From assembly GCA_019634365.1 (NCBI GenBank), contig JAHQVM010000040.1, positions 1 through 44,562 on the forward strand: a stretch of DNA of 44,562 nucleotides, given 5' to 3'. Shown here in pieces: positions 41,187 to 44,562 of the stretch. Both the position numbers and the translations under genes were made by a program. The stretch's first letter is position 1; the number at the start of each line of letters is the position of its first letter. The notes beneath the pieces were generated by a model, which was not told where the DNA came from, did no database searches, and saw nothing but the letters and a program-made list of their open reading frames with translations. This DNA is from Flavobacteriaceae bacterium. Lineage in GTDB: Bacteria; Bacteroidota; Bacteroidia; Flavobacteriales; Flavobacteriaceae.

Positions 41187-41891
41187 TTATTTTACGACTA
41201 TGTCTGTGAAATGCAAATTGAAATTTCCACTGCTATTTCGATGGGATTTGGCAATTTTAATCCCGTTAAATTCCTCGTAATCTTCAAAGGTGGTTACCAT
41301 AGAAGCTTCTTCTTGGTTACCTTCCCGAAATACCCATTCCTTGAGCATGAAATCTTTGTCATAATACAAATCGTAGGCATCGCCTGGGGTATATCCTCCT
41401 TCAGATCCATAGGTGATCGTGAGCATGGAAAGGGTGTCTTTGGAAATGGGTGCCATTTGGTTTTCCTTTTCTGAAAACGAAGTCCCTTCGTCCCAAACCA
41501 ACTGAAAAGGGGCCAACAACCAGTATTTGTCGTTTATAAAACGTTTGTCGGCCACGGTTTGCATAGAATCCAATTGAGTGCCCCTAATGAAGGAAACCGT
41601 GTCTTTGCCCTGCCGGTAAATGACCTTTCGGGTTTTTGGATACCAGGTATAGGAACGTTCGTAATGATTGTCGTTGCGATCTACATTGAAGGTAAAGGAA
41701 ATTTCATCGACATCCTTCCATCGTTCGACCCCACATTTATAGGCAATGGTTTCAGCTGTGGTCAGCTCTTTTTCATTTCCTTCAACGACTTTTTCCGAAG
41801 TATCTGTGTTGTTGGTTTCATTAGAAGTAGCCCCATCTTTACAAGCTGTAAAAGCTAGGCAAATGCAAAGTACCCAAAGGTATTTGTTCAT
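41187..41891 (-). CDS. Lipoprotein at the head of the kynurenine operon
   Basis: The 234-residue protein has a lipoprotein signal ending AFTAC (Cys17) and an acidic/Asn-rich linker (SNETNNTDTSEK). The mature domain reads VDEISFTFNVDRN, YTWYPKTRKVIYRQG, YWLLAPFQLVWDEGTSFS, TLSMLTITYGSEGGYTPGDAYDLYYDKDFMLKEWVF, which I summarise as a beta-rich fold resembling LolA/outer-membrane-lipoprotein sorting proteins (DUF6503-like, tentative). The kynU start is one base past its stop, so it is probably the first gene of the operon. Its link to kynurenine is unknown. Confidence 0.83.
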   Translation of the reverse strand: MNKYLWVLCICLAFTACKDGATSNETNNTDTSEKVVEGNEKELTTAETIAYKCGVERWKDVDEISFTFNVDRNDNHYERSYTWYPKTRKVIYRQGKDTVSFIRGTQLDSMQTVADKRFINDKYWLLAPFQLVWDEGTSFSEKENQMAPISKDTLSMLTITYGSEGGYTPGDAYDLYYDKDFMLKEWVFREGNQEEASMVTTFEDYEEFNGIKIAKSHRNSSGNFNLHFTDIVVK

Positions 41892-41919
41892 GGTTTTTTG
41901 TGTTTTCAGTAAAAATACG

Positions 41920-41926
41920 CAAAGTA
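41920..41926 (-). promoter_or_regulatory. Putative promoter (TACTTTG) for the kynurenine operon
   Basis: The minus-strand TACTTTG, one base shorter than TAnnTTTG, lies 28 bases before the lipoprotein ATG. It is part of the inverted repeat ATAC-GCAAA-GTAT (41915-41927). The 77-bp divergent region also serves the methyltransferase gene on the other strand. Confidence 0.4.
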
Positions 41927-41968
41927 TTCGTTTTGCATTTTCTATTTTTAACGAAAAATTTAAGTATC

Positions 41969-42766
41969 ATGGACTTGCATAAGGCTTTTGAAGTAAATCG
42001 CGAAACATGGAATCAGAAAGTGGCTGTCCATGCCGCGAGTGATTTCTATGCTATGGAGGATTTTAAAAAAGGGAAATCGTCCTTGAATTCTTACGAACTT
42101 TCTGCCTTGGGAGATGTTTCCGGGAAACACCTTTTGCATTTGCAATGCCATTTTGGGCAGGATACCTTAAGTTGGAGTAGGATGGGCGCAAAATGCACAG
42201 GGGTCGATCTTTCTGATGAAGCCGTGAAGTTGGCGAGAAATCTGAATGATGAATTAGGGTTGGATGCCCAATTTGTCTGCTGTAATGTGCTGGATACCTC
42301 AAAACATATTTCGGAAAAATTCGATATCGTATTTACCAGTTACGGAACCATTGGGTGGCTTCCTAACTTACAACCTTGGGCGCAGATGATTTCGGAACGC
42401 TTAAAACCAGGCGGCACTTTTTATATCGTAGAGTTTCATCCCATCGCCTGGATGTTCGACTACACCGTGTCACCTCCTGAAATGAAGTATGGGTACCATC
42501 AAAAAGAGGCGATCTACGAAGAATATGAAGGAACCTATGCAGATGATGGAGAGGCCAAAATGGTAAGTAAAGAATACGGATGGAACCATTCCCTAAGTGA
42601 AGTAATAGGTGTGCTTCTCGAAGCTGGACTCACTATTGAAGCCTTTAATGAAATGGACGCTTCGCCCTATGATGTTTTTCCCGATCTGGTAAAGAACGAT
42701 CAAGGCTACTACGAATTACAAGACAAATTATATCCGTTATTGTTTGAGATTAAGGCACGAAAGTAA
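41969..42766 (+). CDS. Class I SAM-dependent methyltransferase
   Basis: 265 residues from ATG 41969 (an upstream frame start would add a Phe-rich tail with no role). The SAM core has GKHLLHLQCHFGQDTLSWSRMG, TGVDLSDEAVKLAR, DIVFTSYGTIGWLPNL and LKPGGTFYIVEFHP, typical of Methyltransf_25-like enzymes of Bacteroidota. The substrate is unknown. It is divergent from the kynurenine operon and convergent with the membrane protein gene, with a three-base gap at the 3' end. Confidence 0.88.
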   Translation: MDLHKAFEVNRETWNQKVAVHAASDFYAMEDFKKGKSSLNSYELSALGDVSGKHLLHLQCHFGQDTLSWSRMGAKCTGVDLSDEAVKLARNLNDELGLDAQFVCCNVLDTSKHISEKFDIVFTSYGTIGWLPNLQPWAQMISERLKPGGTFYIVEFHPIAWMFDYTVSPPEMKYGYHQKEAIYEEYEGTYADDGEAKMVSKEYGWNHSLSEVIGVLLEAGLTIEAFNEMDASPYDVFPDLVKNDQGYYELQDKLYPLLFEIKARK

Positions 42767-42769
42767 ATC

Positions 42770-43432
42770 TTAATCGAAAATAGGAAGCGCACGCCATATC
42801 AGGGTTAAAGGGAAAATGACCAAGCTAATGATGAGGATGGTCTGCCCGTGTTTTCTGTCTTTATCACTATAGGAATATACTTTTTCTCCATTGGGTAAAG
42901 TTTTTTTGGATTTCCATAATAGATATCCAATCACCAATCCTAAGAAACCGCCCAAAATAGCAAAGAGATACCCCACATAGATCCATGCGGTCTGATTCCC
43001 TTCGGGTTTGGCCAAGTCTTCCAATCGTCGCTTCTTTAGGGAATCCAACAATTCCTGATCCACAGGCTTTCCACGTTTTTTGAGGATTTGCTGGGAAAGG
43101 ACATAATCGAATTCGTTCCATTCGTCTGGTTTGAGTAGAATATCATACAATTCATCGTCCTCGAAAGAGAATAGGTAATAGTCTTTATCTACGGTTTCGA
43201 TCGCAATTTCGGCTTCCTTTTTTAATATTTCTTCGGCCTTTTCGAAATCCTCTTTAGGAATTCGGACTTCTATATTGTACTGCAAAGAACTGCCTCCAAA
43301 GGTAGAATCTACGGGAGCCGAATTGTCGCCAATTTGTGTTTCTATCTGGTGCTCTTGTAAAGTATTGGCCAGTTCTAATGCCAACTCCATGTTTTTGAGC
43401 CGTTTAAAAATGCTGAATTCTTTTGGTGTCAA
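42770..43432 (-). CDS. DUF2007-like protein with two C-terminal membrane helices
   Basis: The 220-residue protein has an N-terminal DUF2007-like alpha/beta domain (FSIFKRLKNMELALELANTLQEHQI to NIEVRIPKEDFEKAEEIL, about residues 5-70), an acidic linker with DELYDILLKPDEWNEFDY, and two membrane helices (WIYVGYLFAILGGFLGLVIGYLL and GQTILIISLVIFPLTLIW). The first beta strand requires a start at TTG 43432; ATG 43390 would remove it. Function unknown; DUF2007 may bind a small ligand or act as a signal-transducing PII-like domain (inference). The LRR protein gene ends 15 bases upstream. Confidence 0.78.
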   Translation of the reverse strand: MTPKEFSIFKRLKNMELALELANTLQEHQIETQIGDNSAPVDSTFGGSSLQYNIEVRIPKEDFEKAEEILKKEAEIAIETVDKDYYLFSFEDDELYDILLKPDEWNEFDYVLSQQILKKRGKPVDQELLDSLKKRRLEDLAKPEGNQTAWIYVGYLFAILGGFLGLVIGYLLWKSKKTLPNGEKVYSYSDKDRKHGQTILIISLVIFPLTLIWRALPIFD

Positions 43433-43447
43433 ATTGTAAAGGTTAGG

Positions 43448-44562
43448 CTAGGGAATGCAATTACCATCTGCTATGGATTGACCGTTAGGGTTAAATCCAT
43501 TGCCAATTATGTCCCAAGAAGTGATATAATCATTCCCACTATTGAATAATTCATTGCAAATATTGTTGAACCCACATAGATCGAATAAACTTGAATTCGA
43601 ATAAATCCTAAATCGATATTTATTGGATGAATCTACAGGATTGATCAAATTTGAAAATCCGTCTACATTTGTAATCAATGGTAAGCTCCGCAATTCTAAA
43701 TAACTCCAAATTCCATAAGGGTCATTGTCTCCCAAGTTTGTGACATTTTCAAATCCATCAACGTTTAAAAGGTTATCACAATCTTTTATTGTTACTGTAT
43801 CAATGGTATTTAGTCCAGAAAATCCATCCACATTTTGTAAACTGGGACATTCTCTAATCTCTATAGTATCTATAAATGATATTCCGTTTAAGCCGTTAAT
43901 ACCAATAAGATCATCCATGAACTTAATATCTAGCCTTTCTAAGGTCCCGGAAAGATTGGAGAGTTCTGATAGATCAATAATTCCACTTTCAGTAAACGAC
44001 AATTCAGTGCTAATGCTTTGAAGGTTTTGGAGTCCATTTAGACTGGTTAGGCTCGGACAATTAGCAATGCGGAAGTATCTTAAGTCAGTAACATTTTGAA
44101 GAAAACTAACATCGTTTAAAGGCATATCATCGATTAAAACCAATGCGTTTTCAGGTAAATCAAGATTAGGAAGATTAGTAAGACTTGAATTTTCTATTAA
44201 TTTAAGTGAAGACGCATTTTTTGAGAGCTCTGTAATGGCTGAGATATCCGTAAGGCTCGAATTTCTAATTGTTATTTCTCCTTGAGAAGCCCCAAAGCGA
44301 ATATGCTCGATCCCTTCTAGAGAAGTTAAATTGGGAGCGCTGCCGATAAATAAATCCCCAATGGTTCGTAAACGCGATAATCCGTCTAGGTTGGTAATGT
44401 CCGATCCACCTATGGATAATGTTCTTCCTACAGTTTCAATAATAAGATTGTCAATATCTTCCTGAGAATTAAGACTAAGGGATCCCTCTTCATTTACATC
44501 GTTTAGAGTATTAAACTCGAATCGTGCAAATACCTGAGTGTTGTTTTGTCTAATCGCAAATA
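43448..44562 (-). CDS. C-terminal part of an LRR / receptor-L-domain-like surface protein
   Basis: The frame is open across the whole right edge, giving 370 residues here; the start lies beyond the window. Repeats of about 23 residues follow the pattern GLxxLxxIDTVxIxxCxxLxNVDGF, e.g. LQNVDGFSGLNTIDTVTIKDC and LTDISAITEL, which resembles receptor L-domain or BspA-like leucine-rich repeats. It ends ...NGNGFNPNGQ-type sequence (GNGFNPNGQSIADGNCIP) without a T9SS sorting domain. Signal peptide and N-terminal domains are not visible. Probably a surface protein of the same broad class as the LRR protein at 19778. Confidence 0.8.
   Translation of the reverse strand, partial: FAIRQNNTQVFARFEFNTLNDVNEEGSLSLNSQEDIDNLIIETVGRTLSIGGSDITNLDGLSRLRTIGDLFIGSAPNLTSLEGIEHIRFGASQGEITIRNSSLTDISAITELSKNASSLKLIENSSLTNLPNLDLPENALVLIDDMPLNDVSFLQNVTDLRYFRIANCPSLTSLNGLQNLQSISTELSFTESGIIDLSELSNLSGTLERLDIKFMDDLIGINGLNGISFIDTIEIRECPSLQNVDGFSGLNTIDTVTIKDCDNLLNVDGFENVTNLGDNDPYGIWSYLELRSLPLITNVDGFSNLINPVDSSNKYRFRIYSNSSLFDLCGFNNICNELFNSGNDYITSWDIIGNGFNPNGQSIADGNCIP

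Overview
The window looks like the chromosome of a marine-type member of the Flavobacteriaceae (Bacteroidota). The evidence is several proteins with type IX secretion (T9SS) C-terminal sorting domains, many small lipoproteins with a lipobox, Bacteroidota-type -7 boxes (TAnnTTTG) in place of E. coli-like promoters, almost no Shine-Dalgarno sequences, and families typical of this group (DUF4846, DUF6702, DUF2199, BT0820-like HAD, S51 dipeptidase E). Base composition looks moderate and fairly even throughout (judged by eye, not counted).

Layout. 1-268 is the tail of a T9SS cargo protein with a terminator. 365-2662 (+) holds DUF4846, a small NqrF-labelled protein and ApbE flavin transferase. 2616-8396 (-) holds a methyltransferase, methionine aminopeptidase, HAD phosphatase, thioredoxin-like lipoprotein, phosphoglycerate mutase GpmI, an M48 peptidase and an M15 peptidase. 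8441-9572 holds a GNAT acetyltransferase and, convergently, PepE. 9659-14167 (+) holds two paralogous carboxypeptidase-regulatory-domain proteins, a DUF6702 protein and a large M1 metallopeptidase. 14255-15106 holds tatA and a PAP2 phosphatase. 15207-16717 (-) holds two secreted proteins, one a T9SS cargo. 17095-19612 (+) is a lipoprotein/7TM protein/histidine kinase/response regulator cassette, followed by a 905-residue leucine-rich-repeat T9SS protein, a TapB-like secreted protein and, on the other strand, a membrane AraC regulator.

24637-33909 looks accessory: an 800-bp gene-free stretch with two orphan terminator-like hairpins, a Cys-rich lipoprotein, a SIR2-TPR protein that is a good candidate for a stand-alone NAD-depleting antiphage effector, a cluster of palindromic dispersed repeats, and then short hypothetical genes, a secreted PLP enzyme with a twin-arginine leader and a secreted SGNH hydrolase.

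33919-41891 (-) is a tightly packed tryptophan/kynurenine catabolic operon: lipoprotein, kynureninase, kynurenine 3-monooxygenase, RidA-type 2-aminomuconate deaminase, 2-aminomuconate-semialdehyde dehydrogenase, an SDR with an altered active site, ACMS decarboxylase and an O-methyltransferase. Together they cover most steps from kynurenine to 4-oxalocrotonate (2-oxohex-3-enedioate). 3-hydroxyanthranilate dioxygenase and tryptophan dioxygenase are not in the window. The right end holds a methyltransferase, a DUF2007-like membrane protein and the C-terminal 370 residues of another LRR-like protein that runs off the edge.

The strongest candidates for something undescribed are the SIR2-TPR protein and its repeat surroundings, the SDR with a Ser/Arg replacement of the Tyr/Lys pair inside the kynurenine operon, and possible small RNAs in the 24637-25437 gap. 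I saw no rRNA, tRNA, CRISPR array or intact transposase.
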